This document shows, in pieces, positions 1 to 8,932 of a DNA stretch of 62,001 nucleotides. A program made the position numbers and the translations under genes. The DNA lies in the NCBI GenBank assembly GCA_024698005.1, contig JAILRW010000042.1, positions 1 through 62,001 on the forward strand, in the 5' to 3' direction. The DNA is from Sphaerochaetaceae bacterium (GTDB taxonomy: Bacteria; Spirochaetota; Spirochaetia; Sphaerochaetales; Sphaerochaetaceae). The notes beneath the pieces were generated by a model. It made no database searches. It was not told the DNA's origin and worked only from the letters and a program-made list of their open reading frames with translations. Position 1 is the first letter of the stretch; every line of letters begins with the position of its first letter.

Positions 1-120
1 AGTATAGGTGAAGTATCATCATACACTATACAAAAGTATATCGAGAGCCAAGGTTGATGGCTACGAATTTACAAGGCTCCTCCCACCGCCCAAGGGCAGT
101 GGGTTTCCGCCTACAACAAC
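1..120 (+). mobile_element. Possible right end of an IS200/IS605-type element
   Basis: An imperfect hairpin lies at 82-103: arm CCCACCGCC, loop CAAG, arm GGCAGTGGG, with one mismatch. It is preceded by a smaller AGCC/GGCT stem near 47-65 and followed by TTTCCGCC. From memory, IS605/IS1341 elements often finish, just after tnpB, with a CCCACCGCC...GGTGGG hairpin of this kind, and this is also where guide RNA scaffolds of TnpB elements lie. Frame 1 is open from the window edge to a TGA at 55-57, so the tail of a preceding gene could be present, but it is too short to recognise. The Lon-like gene starts only 33 bases beyond the hairpin. It could equally be the terminator of an unseen upstream gene. 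Confidence 0.3.
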
Positions 121-136
121 AGAAAGGATTTTATTT

Positions 137-2020
137 ATGAATTCAGATCTGAATAGCAAAGACATAATCTTCAACTATGATATAGACAACATCCCTGATG
201 TAACATCTCTAGATGGAATAATCGGACAAGACAGAGCCTATCAGGCACTGAGAGTTGGACTCAGGACCGACAGGGAGGGTTACAATCTTTTTGTCAGCGG
301 TGACTTCGGAACAGGAAAGCTCACTGCCGTCAGAAATGAGTGTGAAAAGCTTAGGGATGATGAGACAAAGATAAAGGATGTTCTTTATCTTGCAGACCCT
401 GCAAGCCCAATCAGTCCATATACATTGCTACTTCCTGCAGGAAGGGGATCTATTTTCAAGAAGGATATGAGCCTCCTCTGTGAAGAGAACTATCACTCTC
501 ACATAAAAAACTTGATTGAGAAGTATCCTGAAGCAAAGGACTATCTGAATCATCTTCTGGCCTTTCCATTCTCAAAAACTCTTTCAGAGGTCAATCTTGT
601 CCTCGATAGAAGAGGAGAGACAAGAAGACCTTTCATAATTGAAAGTCACCCGTCATTTGAAAATCTTTTTGGCTACTACGATGGCCATTCTGGCCACATG
701 GGAATCCACATTGGCTCTTACCAGAGAGCAGCAGGTGGTTTTCTTGTCCTGACAGCAGAAGAACTTCTTGCCAAGGAAGGTCTCTGGGATGCATTGAAAC
801 GTCATCTCGATTCAACAGGCATGGCATTCACAGATGCCCATGTCCAGGGAGAAATCGGAAAGGAAGCTAGGATTAGACCAGAACCTATTCCTCTCTACAC
901 CAAGGTAATCCTTTTAGGTGGAGATGACACCTACGAGACCCTTACAGAAAAGGATGAGCAATTCTTGCGCCTCTTCAAGGTAGCTCCTCAGTTTGACTAT
1001 TTGATGAAATCAAGCGAAGAGAACATCAGAGGAACTGTTGGCTATCTATATTCGGCTGCGAAGAAGAACCATATAGAGCTAGAAAAGAGCGCGGTTCAGG
1101 AGCTGTTAAGGTATTCAAGCTGGTTTGCTGAGTCCAGAGAGGAGCTAACATGTCAGTTCTCCCTTCTTGGAGACTTGATGGTGGAAGCTAGCCTGAACAG
1201 CAAGGATGGTAAATTGAAGGGAGAGGACATTCTCAAAGCTATTGATACCAGGAACTACATCACAAGTATCACAGAAGAGAAGATAAACCAGGAGATAGCC
1301 TCTGGAGATCTGTTAATCAGTGTAACTGGTTCCAAAATCGGCATTGTAAATGGTCTTGCAGTTATGGACAGAGGACTTGCTTCGTTTGGAACACCTGCTG
1401 TTATCAGTGCAACTGTTGCTCCAGGCAGTGAAGGAATCATCAACATAGAGCACGAGGCAGGACTTTCAGGAGAAATCCACGACAAGGGGTTGTTGATACT
1501 TGAAGGATACCTAAGGAAGATGTATGCACGCTCCTTCCCTCTCTCTGTCTATGCTGGAATCTGCTTTGAGCAGAACTACAGTGAGGTCGATGGAGACTCT
1601 GCTTCCTCTTCAGAGCTCTACGCTCTGCTTTCTGCAATCGGAGAGCTCCCTGTAAGACAGGATATAGCTGTAACTGGTTCTGTAAATCAGATGGGCATAC
1701 TGCAGCCTGTTGGAGGAATCAATGAAAAGATTACTGGCTTCTGGAAGACCTGCCAGACCTGCGGTCTTACAGGGAAACAGGGGGTAATCATTCCTCGCTC
1801 AAATATAAAGTCCCTCATACTTCCAAGAGAAATCGAGGAGGCGATAAAAGAGGGAGTGTTCCACATCTGGGCCCTATCAAATGTAGAGGAAGGAATGGAA
1901 CTGTTAACAGGTATGAAATCTTCAGTGCGTGACAGGAAAGGAAACTTCGCAAATGGAAGTTTCAACCGTCAAATTGAAGATCGTCTGAGAAGACTGTACG
2001 AAGCAGGAAAAGGAAACTAA
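137..2020 (+). CDS. Lon-like ATP-dependent protease (LonB/COG1067 type, MEROPS S16)
   Basis: An AAA+ domain is fused to a C-terminal Lon protease domain. Counting from the ATG at 137 (627 residues), a Walker A-like GDFGTGK lies at about 55-61. The S16 Ser-Lys dyad is visible as DGDSASS (Ser about 488) and GGINEKITG (Lys about 531). The domain order and the YQRAAGGFLVL segment fit the membrane-free LonB-like group rather than classical LonA, because there is no LAN substrate domain. It probably degrades misfolded or regulatory proteins in the cytoplasm. The reading frame stays open upstream to a GTG at 8, but the ATG at 137 has AAAGGA eight bases ahead and the upstream codons fall in the hairpin at 82-103, so 137 is preferred. 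It converges on the methyltransferase gene, overlapping its end by four bases. Confidence 0.88.
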   Translation: MNSDLNSKDIIFNYDIDNIPDVTSLDGIIGQDRAYQALRVGLRTDREGYNLFVSGDFGTGKLTAVRNECEKLRDDETKIKDVLYLADPASPISPYTLLLPAGRGSIFKKDMSLLCEENYHSHIKNLIEKYPEAKDYLNHLLAFPFSKTLSEVNLVLDRRGETRRPFIIESHPSFENLFGYYDGHSGHMGIHIGSYQRAAGGFLVLTAEELLAKEGLWDALKRHLDSTGMAFTDAHVQGEIGKEARIRPEPIPLYTKVILLGGDDTYETLTEKDEQFLRLFKVAPQFDYLMKSSEENIRGTVGYLYSAAKKNHIELEKSAVQELLRYSSWFAESREELTCQFSLLGDLMVEASLNSKDGKLKGEDILKAIDTRNYITSITEEKINQEIASGDLLISVTGSKIGIVNGLAVMDRGLASFGTPAVISATVAPGSEGIINIEHEAGLSGEIHDKGLLILEGYLRKMYARSFPLSVYAGICFEQNYSEVDGDSASSSELYALLSAIGELPVRQDIAVTGSVNQMGILQPVGGINEKITGFWKTCQTCGLTGKQGVIIPRSNIKSLILPREIEEAIKEGVFHIWALSNVEEGMELLTGMKSSVRDRKGNFANGSFNRQIEDRLRRLYEAGKGN

Positions 2021-2760
2021 GAGAGACTCCAGCTATATAGAAGTATTCCTGTAGCAACTGAAACATTCAAAGATCCCTTGGCCCCTAGCTGAGGGATCGA
2101 CACTCTATCTGAACAGAGAGCCAAGGCATCGGGAGAAACTCCAGTCTCTTCACTTCCAATAACGCAAACACCTTTATTAGGGAAGACAAACTCTGGAAGT
2201 CTCTTTCCTCCTAGCTCAAGTGCAAATAAAGGACCTTCAACTTCATCTAGAGAAGAGATGATTGAATGTGGCACACTGTCCAATGCTCCGCGAGCAGTCC
2301 TAAGACATCTTGGAGAGTTTATATCACCACACCCTTCCCTCAAGTAAATATGCTCAACGCCTAAGCTTTCTGCAGAACGGAAGATTGCACCAATATTGAA
2401 AGGAGAGCGTACTCTATCAAGCAAAAGGCGATGAGGAAGCACCGTTCTCTTTGAGGAATCCAGCTTACCATCTGAACCTAACAAGTCCCAGTCTGCGACC
2501 TCCTCTCCAAGAATTGTCAGTACTCTGAAATAGATATCTTCAGCTGAAAGCAAATCTCCAGAAAGGAACTTCTCAAAACTCCTTTCAAAGAAGGCCTTGT
2601 CATCCAAACTGACAAGTTCAGATGAGAGGACAATTGAAAGCAGTGATTCTATATACTCACTCTCAAGGACCTCACCACTATATGCAAGGTGCATAAGTTC
2701 TCCGACCTTCCTAATCTTCAGGCGGGGCTTAAGGGTTTCAATCTTCTTTATCGTTATCAT
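2017..2760 (-). CDS. TrmH/SpoU-family RNA 2'-O-methyltransferase
   Basis: A SPOUT-class enzyme transferring methyl from S-adenosylmethionine to a ribose 2'-OH of rRNA or tRNA. All three SpoU motifs are present in the C-terminal half: RSPFNIGAIFRSAESLG (motif 1 with the conserved Asn and Arg), VIGSEETGVS (motif 2) and IPQLGAKGSLNVSVATGILLY-like motif 3 (IPQ...SLNVSVA). The N-terminal 90 residues are less conserved and may bind substrate RNA. The exact target nucleotide cannot be told from sequence. The ATG at 2760 is chosen; an in-frame GTG at 2775 is possible. Both lie inside the end of rsmI, so the two genes are translationally coupled in a two-gene RNA-modification operon. Confidence 0.85.
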   Translation of the reverse strand: MITIKKIETLKPRLKIRKVGELMHLAYSGEVLESEYIESLLSIVLSSELVSLDDKAFFERSFEKFLSGDLLSAEDIYFRVLTILGEEVADWDLLGSDGKLDSSKRTVLPHRLLLDRVRSPFNIGAIFRSAESLGVEHIYLREGCGDINSPRCLRTARGALDSVPHSIISSLDEVEGPLFALELGGKRLPEFVFPNKGVCVIGSEETGVSPDALALCSDRVSIPQLGAKGSLNVSVATGILLYSWSLS

Positions 2761-3445
2761 TTTCGTTCTCGTCACTCTGAGGAGTTACAGCAACTGCAAA
2801 CTCTCCCTTTATAGCATCCCTACTCTTCAGACTATCGATACAGGTAGTAACATCTCCAACGATTATCTCTTCGAACGCCTTTGTAAGCTCCCTACCGATT
2901 GAGATACGGCAGCTAGGACTCAGCTCCCTTATCTCCTCAAGTGTCTTGAGGATCCTGAAAGGAGACTCGTAGAAGACAAAGGTTTCACCTCTTGAAATCA
3001 GATTTGCTAGTCTCTTTGTCCTCCTGCCCTTCTTAGGACTCAGGAAGCCTTCAAATGTGAAAGTTCTTCCCACATTACCTGCAGCAGAAAGCAAAGTTAT
3101 CACAGCAGAACAGCCAGGTATTGGAACAACAGTAAAGCCCGCTTTTCTAACTGCTTCACTCAAACGTGCACCTGGATCAGAAATACCAGGAGTTCCTGCA
3201 TCAGAGCAGTATGCGATATCATGTCCCTGCTCAAGAAGAGAGATTATTCCCTTGCTACTTTCTGTCTCATTGTGTGCGTGGCAGGCTATAGTTCTCTTTT
3301 TCAAGTTGAAATGGGAAAGAAGCAATCCGGTGTGCCTTGTATCCTCACAGGCTACGATATCGACACTCTCAAGAACCTTGAGAGCTCTCAGTGTTATGTC
3401 TTCTAGATTTCCGATAGGTGTTGCCACCATGTAAAGAGTACTCAT
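2738..3445 (-). CDS. rsmI: 16S rRNA (cytidine1402-2'-O)-methyltransferase RsmI
   Basis: A tetrapyrrole-methylase-fold enzyme that 2'-O-methylates C1402 in the decoding centre of 16S rRNA. Signature motifs appear in order: ATPIGNLEDIT near the N-terminus, the DTRHTG segment, SDAGTPGISDPG (SAM loop), PGCSAVITLLSAAG, FEGFLSPKKGRR, FYESPFR and RELTKAFEE. The length is normal for the family. The C-terminus ends in an unusual acidic tail (SDENENDNDKED), whose coding region overlaps the start of the following methyltransferase gene, so the tail may be a by-product of that overlap. The ATG at 3445 matches the usual family start. An in-frame ATG at 3463 has TAGAGT seven bases upstream and could be a leaderless start instead. 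Divergent from the MATE gene across a dyad. Confidence 0.93.
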   Translation of the reverse strand: MSTLYMVATPIGNLEDITLRALKVLESVDIVACEDTRHTGLLLSHFNLKKRTIACHAHNETESSKGIISLLEQGHDIAYCSDAGTPGISDPGARLSEAVRKAGFTVVPIPGCSAVITLLSAAGNVGRTFTFEGFLSPKKGRRTKRLANLISRGETFVFYESPFRILKTLEEIRELSPSCRISIGRELTKAFEEIIVGDVTTCIDSLKSRDAIKGEFAVAVTPQSDENENDNDKED

Positions 3446-3480
3446 AAAAGAAGAATAACGCATCTTTAAAACTCTAGCTA

Positions 3481-3536
3481 TATGAACAATTAATTGCTCA
3501 AGTGTTCTTTACATTAATTGTTCATAGGCATTTAAT
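3481..3536. promoter_or_regulatory. Large inverted repeat over the MATE promoter
   Basis: A perfect 14-base inverted repeat, TATGAACAATTAAT at 3481-3494 and ATTAATTGTTCATA at 3513-3526, is separated by 18 bases. A candidate promoter for the MATE gene is TTTACA (3508-3513), 17 bases, TTTAAT (3531-3536), ending six bases before the ATG. The right arm therefore covers the -35/spacer. The left half also contains the shorter palindrome CAATTAATTG. This fits an operator for a dimeric repressor, possibly MarR-like, but no regulator gene is adjacent. There is no U-tract, so a terminator is unlikely. Confidence 0.55.
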
Positions 3537-3542
3537 AGTCGC

Positions 3543-4919
3543 ATGCTAAAAAGAACGGAAGAAGAGTTCAGAGAATATTCAACAAGTGGCAATCTTTTAA
3601 ATGTACTTCTTGAAGTAGGCCTCCCACTTGCACTGTTCTCTCTCTTTAATAGTGTTTTCAATATTCTAGATATGATGATGGCAAGCCATGTCAGCACAGT
3701 AGCAGTCTCTGCTGTAGCCTACATGGCACAGCTACAGATGATTGTTCACACAGTAGCCCAAGGTGTAATTGCTGGCTCTATGGTAAAGATCAACCGAAGC
3801 TTCGGTATGCAAAAGTATGAGGAAACCAAGCACTATACTAACCAGCTCATACTTCTTCTTACCCTTCTCTCTCTTATTGTTCTTCTCTCTATTCCTTTCA
3901 TGCCTGCAATCTTGAGACTTATAAGGACTCCTGAGGAGTTCATAGATGAAGGCTTCAAGTACTTTTCACTTCTCCTGGTCGCAACCTGTGTAAACTTCTA
4001 CAACCAACTCTTTGTAAGTATTGAAAAGACAAGAGGCAATACAAGAAAGATTATGGTTCTGAACATCCTATCAATGGTGCTCAAACTAGGTTTGACTGCT
4101 ATCTTCATCTATGGAATGGATGCAGACATCATCATGATTGCTGTAGCATCCTTGCTTTCATACCTCTTTATCTTCTGCTTTGCTATTTTCTGTATCACAG
4201 ATAAGAAAAGCCACTTCTCTATAGATCCTTCTCTCTTGAAGTTCGATAAGCATAAGATTGGAAGACTTATAAACATCTCATACCCTCTTGCAATCGAGAA
4301 GGCCTCATTCTCGATGGGAAAGGCCCTAGTAAACTCCATGATCATCTACTATGGATCTGCCATGGTCGGAGCCTTGGGGATTTCAAACAACCTCACAGGA
4401 ATCTCCAACAACTTCCAGGGTGGCTTTTCAGATAGTGAGAGTGCAATAATCAGTCAGAACATTGGAGCTGGAAGGTATGATAGAGCAATAAAGGCCTACT
4501 TCCTGACTACCATAATCGTCACCATCGCCAATCTGATCATATCGTTACTGCTACTTCTATTCTCATCCCCTCTCATACATATCTTTGCTACTGCAAGAGG
4601 CGGTGTTGATAGAGAGTTCGAGATGATGATAAAAAGCGTATTCCTCTACGATCTTATCGGTGGTGTACTGCTTGTCATAAACAGCTCTAATGTAGGCTTT
4701 CTTGTCGGTATTGGAAAAACAAAGCTCGCTCTTTTCAATGGCCTTTGCAGGATGTTCCTCTTCAGAATCCCTGTACTCATGCTGCTTGAAAGATTTACCA
4801 ACCTTGGCTCTGAAATACCAGGTGTCATGATGATGATCTCTCACATTCTTTCTGGTCTTTTATCCTCTCTTCTTGTTGCCTACGAAATAATACAGCTCAG
4901 GAAAAAACATCTAGCTTGA
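3543..4919 (+). CDS. MATE-family multidrug/cation antiporter
   Basis: A 458-residue integral membrane protein with about twelve hydrophobic segments in two similar halves, the size and layout of MATE exporters (MatE domain twice). The N-terminal GLPLALFSLFNSVFNILDMM and central ISYPLAIEKASFSMGKALVN stretches match the starts of the two MATE halves, and charged loops lie between helices. Such carriers expel cationic drugs or metabolites in exchange for Na+ or H+. The substrate cannot be predicted. The start codon lacks a Shine-Dalgarno site; a -10-like TTTAAT lies six bases ahead, so the mRNA is probably leaderless. The inverted repeat over its promoter suggests ligand-controlled expression. 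The GH43 gene follows after 31 bases. Confidence 0.88.
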   Translation: MLKRTEEEFREYSTSGNLLNVLLEVGLPLALFSLFNSVFNILDMMMASHVSTVAVSAVAYMAQLQMIVHTVAQGVIAGSMVKINRSFGMQKYEETKHYTNQLILLLTLLSLIVLLSIPFMPAILRLIRTPEEFIDEGFKYFSLLLVATCVNFYNQLFVSIEKTRGNTRKIMVLNILSMVLKLGLTAIFIYGMDADIIMIAVASLLSYLFIFCFAIFCITDKKSHFSIDPSLLKFDKHKIGRLINISYPLAIEKASFSMGKALVNSMIIYYGSAMVGALGISNNLTGISNNFQGGFSDSESAIISQNIGAGRYDRAIKAYFLTTIIVTIANLIISLLLLLFSSPLIHIFATARGGVDREFEMMIKSVFLYDLIGGVLLVINSSNVGFLVGIGKTKLALFNGLCRMFLFRIPVLMLLERFTNLGSEIPGVMMMISHILSGLLSSLLVAYEIIQLRKKHLA

Positions 4920-4950
4920 AAGCAATAAATTAAGACCATAAACTTGTTTT

Positions 4951-6423
4951 ATGTTTACTAATCCGATAATTCCAGGATTCTGTCCCGATCCCTCAATAGT
5001 CTTTGCTGAGGGAAGGTACTATCTGGTCACATCGACCTTTGAATTCTTTCCAGGGGTTACAATATGGGAGTCAGAAGATTTATCTAACTGGTCCTACTGT
5101 TCTGCAGTTCTTACAGATAAAGAGTTTCTAAATCTCGATACTTCTGGTAACTGCAGAGGCCTATGGGCCGCAACAATAAGGTATAACATTGGACGATTCT
5201 ATGTTGTGACGACAAATGTTCACACCCATGAGAATTTCATCTGCCACACTGATGATATTCACGGCAAATGGTCAAGACCAGATTTCATATACAAGACAGG
5301 AATCGATCCTTCATTGCTTTTCCTTGACGATGGACGCTGCTTCTACACTTCAAACGAAACAACGCTAGACAATGTGAACCATGGAATAATTGGAGCTTTT
5401 ATAGATCCTGATACAGGAAAACTTCTAGAAGAGATGACAACCCTGACAAGAGGTTGCGGAGGACACTCAACAGAAGGGCCTCACATATATTATGTAGACG
5501 GGTACTACTATCTAATCATCTCAGAAGGTGGAACTGGAATTAGCCACCATGTCTGTGCCCTCAGGAGTAAGGATATCCACGGTCCATATGAAGAAAACCC
5601 GAACAACCCTATCCTTTCACATGCAGATAGAAAAGGCCATGAAATAACCTGTACAGGACATGCTGACCTTTTCAGGTTGCCAAATGGCTCCTGGGCTGCA
5701 GTTTTTCTTGCAGTCAGGAGACCTAAGATAAAGAATGATCCACTGGGAAGAGAGACCTTCCTTGCCCCTGTCTATTGGAAAGCTGGATGGCCTGTTATAG
5801 GAAATGAGGGGTTTGTCGAGCTTCAAATGGAAATTCCTGGAGTTGAAAATCACTTCGTCCCTGACTATTCCGTTTCCTTTGCTGAGGATTACCATACCTA
5901 TCCATATCTTAAGGTGAGAGTGCCAAAAGAAGAGTGCTATATACAGGACACACAGAAAAAGACGCTTACGCTTATTGGAGAAAAGGCACTATCTGAAAAC
6001 CTTGGCCATCCAACCTTGCTTGCATTCAGGCAGAGGGATTTTAACGACACCTTCAAAGCAAAGCTCGACCTCTCCACTCTTGAAGGGAAAGCAGGCATCT
6101 CCGTTTTCCTAAACAGCAACTATCACTATAAACTGGAAGTTTTCAAAAATACTTTCTCACTTATTCGCCACGTCCACGACTTTGAAGCAGTTACTGATAA
6201 ACTTTCAATTTCTCACTCCTCTATCGTCACTCTTGAAGTCAGAGCGGACAAATCTTTCTATCACTTCTATGTGGACGGAAAGCTTTTGGCCAAGGCATCT
6301 ACTGCAGGTGTTTCTCCTTGCTTCAGTATGAATGGTCAATTCACTGGAGCCCTTTTTGCAATCTATGCAGAAGAAGGGAAAGCAACCTTTATCGAAAGAA
6401 TTGAACTGAGGAGCAAAGTATGA
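4951..6423 (+). CDS. GH43 beta-xylosidase / alpha-L-arabinofuranosidase
   Basis: A five-bladed beta-propeller glycoside hydrolase (residues about 1-300) followed by a beta-sandwich domain typical of two-domain GH43 xylosidases. The catalytic triad is readable: Asp13 in GFCPDPS (general base), Asp119 in TGIDPSL (pKa modulator) and Glu175 in HSTEGPH (general acid). There is no signal peptide, so it should act in the cytoplasm on imported xylo-oligosaccharides or arabinosides. The ATG has no Shine-Dalgarno site; TTGAAA (4916) and CATAAA (4937-4942) form a weak candidate promoter eight bases away. It overlaps the next gene by the sequence ATGA, showing translational coupling. The exact substrate, xylosyl or arabinosyl, cannot be separated by eye. 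Confidence 0.88.
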   Translation: MFTNPIIPGFCPDPSIVFAEGRYYLVTSTFEFFPGVTIWESEDLSNWSYCSAVLTDKEFLNLDTSGNCRGLWAATIRYNIGRFYVVTTNVHTHENFICHTDDIHGKWSRPDFIYKTGIDPSLLFLDDGRCFYTSNETTLDNVNHGIIGAFIDPDTGKLLEEMTTLTRGCGGHSTEGPHIYYVDGYYYLIISEGGTGISHHVCALRSKDIHGPYEENPNNPILSHADRKGHEITCTGHADLFRLPNGSWAAVFLAVRRPKIKNDPLGRETFLAPVYWKAGWPVIGNEGFVELQMEIPGVENHFVPDYSVSFAEDYHTYPYLKVRVPKEECYIQDTQKKTLTLIGEKALSENLGHPTLLAFRQRDFNDTFKAKLDLSTLEGKAGISVFLNSNYHYKLEVFKNTFSLIRHVHDFEAVTDKLSISHSSIVTLEVRADKSFYHFYVDGKLLAKASTAGVSPCFSMNGQFTGALFAIYAEEGKATFIERIELRSKV

Positions 6424-7226
6424 GAGCCCCAATCTTCATTGATATTGATGGCACACTATTAACAAGTGATAAGAGACTGACAGACAGGACAAAGGAAGCT
6501 CTGCATTATGCAAGATCCTTGGGACATGTAATTGTTCTCACATCCGGACGCTGTTATGACGGGCTAAAAAGCGTACTTTCTGCCCTTGATTTCATGCCTT
6601 GGACTGCTACTCTGAACGGGGCTTATATAATGGATGACAAGCACAGAGTTATATACGATGAATATATCCCTGTTCCTGTACTTGAGAAGCTACTTGATAT
6701 AGCGAAACAGACAGATAACAAGGCGCTCTACTTCTTTTCAGAGCATTGGGGAAGTGACAATGATGAGAAGGTATATGCAAATGAATACAAGGTCACTCAT
6801 CAAGCAGGCATAAATGATAGTTTGCAAAGCGTCATGAAGAAGTACAGGATAAACAAGTACCTATCGACAGGGACTCATGAAGCTTGTCTTGAATTTCTAA
6901 AAAGAGTTAAAGAGCAATATCCTTCTTACGAGGTAGAACTCTCATCACCGACCTATGTAGAAGTCAACACACCAGGTATAAGCAAGGGAAAGGCAGTTGA
7001 AGTAATCTCCAAGCTCCTTGAAACTAGAGAAGAAGATGCTATCTGCTTCGGGGATTACAACAACGATATGGCAATGTTCTTGAAGGCAGGAAACTCGGTT
7101 GCAATGGGAAATGCGGTTGACGAGATAAAAAAAGTGGCAAGGTTTGTAACTTCATCAAATGATGAGGAAGGCCTTGCCAAATGGATTGAAAAGAATCTGG
7201 CAACCATTTCTGGCTGCCAGGAGTAG
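6420..7226 (+). CDS. Cof-type HAD-superfamily phosphatase
   Basis: A 268-residue HAD hydrolase with a type IIB cap. Motif I is FIDIDGTLLT (Asp8 nucleophile, Asp10 acid), motif II is the TSGR at about 41-44, motif III is the Lys in GISKGKAVE, and motif IV is GDYNND. The family dephosphorylates sugar phosphates, FMN or pyridoxal phosphate. Its ATG overlaps the GH43 stop codon (ATGA), which suggests co-translation and perhaps a role in clearing phosphorylated pentoses or hexoses, though that is inference. Converges with glgA three bases downstream. Confidence 0.88.
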   Translation: MRAPIFIDIDGTLLTSDKRLTDRTKEALHYARSLGHVIVLTSGRCYDGLKSVLSALDFMPWTATLNGAYIMDDKHRVIYDEYIPVPVLEKLLDIAKQTDNKALYFFSEHWGSDNDEKVYANEYKVTHQAGINDSLQSVMKKYRINKYLSTGTHEACLEFLKRVKEQYPSYEVELSSPTYVEVNTPGISKGKAVEVISKLLETREEDAICFGDYNNDMAMFLKAGNSVAMGNAVDEIKKVARFVTSSNDEEGLAKWIEKNLATISGCQE

Positions 7227-7229
7227 TAA

Positions 7230-8687
7230 TTACAGTCTATCGTAGAGCTGCTTGTAGATCTGGCTGGAATTGTTCCATGACCAGTCTTCCTTCATGCCTC
7301 TCTGACAGAGCTTTGTCCAGGATTCTGGAGTCTCATTGTAGACATAGTATGCGTGGTTGATTCTGTCCATAAGCTCCCAGTCACTGTAGCCGTAGAAGGA
7401 GAAGCCTGTACCACTCTCTTCATACTGGTTGTATGGCTTTACAGTATCCTTGAGACCACCTGTCTCATGTACGATTGGTACAGTACCATATCTCAAGCTA
7501 ATAAGCTGAGTCAGGCCACAAGGTTCGAATGCAGAAGGAACCAGAAGTGCATCTACGCCACCGTAGATCTTGTGAGCCAGAGCATCTGAATAGCAGATGT
7601 TAGCACTTACCTTTTCTGGGTACTTGCCCTGATAGTAACGGAACATCTCCTCATAGTTCTTGGCACCTGTACCGAGAATTACCATGTTGATATTCATCTG
7701 GCAGAGACGATCCATGATTTTATCTACAAGATCGAGACCCTTCTGGTCAGTCAATCTTGAAACGAGACCCAAGGTCATTACATCTGGATTTTCTGCAAGA
7801 CCGAGCTCCTTCTGAAGTGCAATCTTGTTTGCCTTCTTGCCACCCTTTATGCCTCTTGCTGTGTAATTCTTGGCAAGATTCTTATCTGTCTGAGGATTCC
7901 ACTCGTCATAGTCGATACCGTTGATAATACCCCAGAGTCTGTCCTTTCTGAAACGAAGGATGTCATCAAGACCTTCACCGAAGTTAGATGTCTGGATTTC
8001 CTGAGCATAGGTATTACTTACTGTGGTTACATAATCAGAGTAGACGATACCACCTCTGAGCATGGAACAATTCCAATCATCCTTCATAACAGAAGTATCC
8101 TGGAAAGGACTTACAAGTCTACCTGGCTGGAAACACTCCTCAGGAAGGTTTGTGATATGTCTGATATGTCCTACATTCCAGGTGCCCTGGAAGCGCAGGT
8201 TGTGTATTGTCATTATCGTCCTTATTCCTCTGTAGAATGGATTACCCTGGAACTGAGTGTTCAAATAGACAGGAACAAGGGAAGCCTGCCAGTCATGGCA
8301 GTGGATGATATCAGGTCTAAATCCAATGAGAGGAAGTGCAGAAAGACAGGCCTTTGCAAAGAATGCAAATCTCTCAAGGTCCTTGAATAGATCATAGTAA
8401 GGAACCTTACCTTCGAAGTACTGCATATTATCGATGAAATAATAGGTGATTCCATCCTTTATAAGCCTGTTTATACCAACATACTTCCTGTCATCCAGCT
8501 GGAAGTAATAAATACATTCTGTATTGCACCTGTACTCGTCCTTGATAGCAAAATAGTTAGGTAACATTACTCTTATATCGTATTCTGCAGGGTCAAAAGC
8601 TTTTGGAAGGCTACCAACGACGTCTGCAAGTCCTCCAGTCTTAACGAATGGAACACATTCTGAAGCAACAAATAAAATTTTCTTCAC
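7230..8687 (-). CDS. glgA: Glycogen synthase (GT5, ADP-glucose type)
   Basis: Transfers glucose from a nucleotide sugar to the growing alpha-1,4-glucan. At 485 residues it has normal GlgA length. The N-terminal KTGGLADV motif (Lys16) binds the donor diphosphate. SRLTDQKGLDL (Arg311, Lys316) and EPCGLTQ (from Glu388) mark the C-terminal Rossmann half. HDWQ at 131-134 and the IHN segment are also conserved. The start is a GTG with AAGGAG seven bases upstream. It is a lone minus-strand gene with no other glg genes adjacent. With the GH13 enzyme at 53491 it points to a glycogen store in this organism. Confidence 0.95.
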   Translation of the reverse strand: MKKILFVASECVPFVKTGGLADVVGSLPKAFDPAEYDIRVMLPNYFAIKDEYRCNTECIYYFQLDDRKYVGINRLIKDGITYYFIDNMQYFEGKVPYYDLFKDLERFAFFAKACLSALPLIGFRPDIIHCHDWQASLVPVYLNTQFQGNPFYRGIRTIMTIHNLRFQGTWNVGHIRHITNLPEECFQPGRLVSPFQDTSVMKDDWNCSMLRGGIVYSDYVTTVSNTYAQEIQTSNFGEGLDDILRFRKDRLWGIINGIDYDEWNPQTDKNLAKNYTARGIKGGKKANKIALQKELGLAENPDVMTLGLVSRLTDQKGLDLVDKIMDRLCQMNINMVILGTGAKNYEEMFRYYQGKYPEKVSANICYSDALAHKIYGGVDALLVPSAFEPCGLTQLISLRYGTVPIVHETGGLKDTVKPYNQYEESGTGFSFYGYSDWELMDRINHAYYVYNETPESWTKLCQRGMKEDWSWNNSSQIYKQLYDRL

Positions 8688-8896
8688 TCTTTAACTCCTT
8701 GGAACTAAGTAAAAGGAATTATACCATTTGCAAATAAGACTTAGTGAAAAATATGTTTCAAATTTCATATAAAAAGCCAAAAACGGATATAAACAAGAAG
8801 TAACTATCCAATTAATTCCTTTCTATCTTTTTAAATACACTCTTTTGTCCCTTTTTTCTATTTTAGGTTCTTTTATTTGGAAATTTATCAAAATGC

Positions 8897-8924
8897 TTGA
8901 AATTTTCCATATTAGAAACATAAT
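8897..8924 (+). promoter_or_regulatory. Candidate promoter, leaderless start of the esterase gene
   Basis: TTGAAA at 8897-8902, a 16-base spacer and CATAAT at 8919-8924 end eight bases before the ATG at 8933, and no Shine-Dalgarno sequence is present. The rest of 8688-8896 is AT-rich with no recognisable gene or strong hairpin. Confidence 0.55.
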
Positions 8925-8932
8925 GTTTTAAT

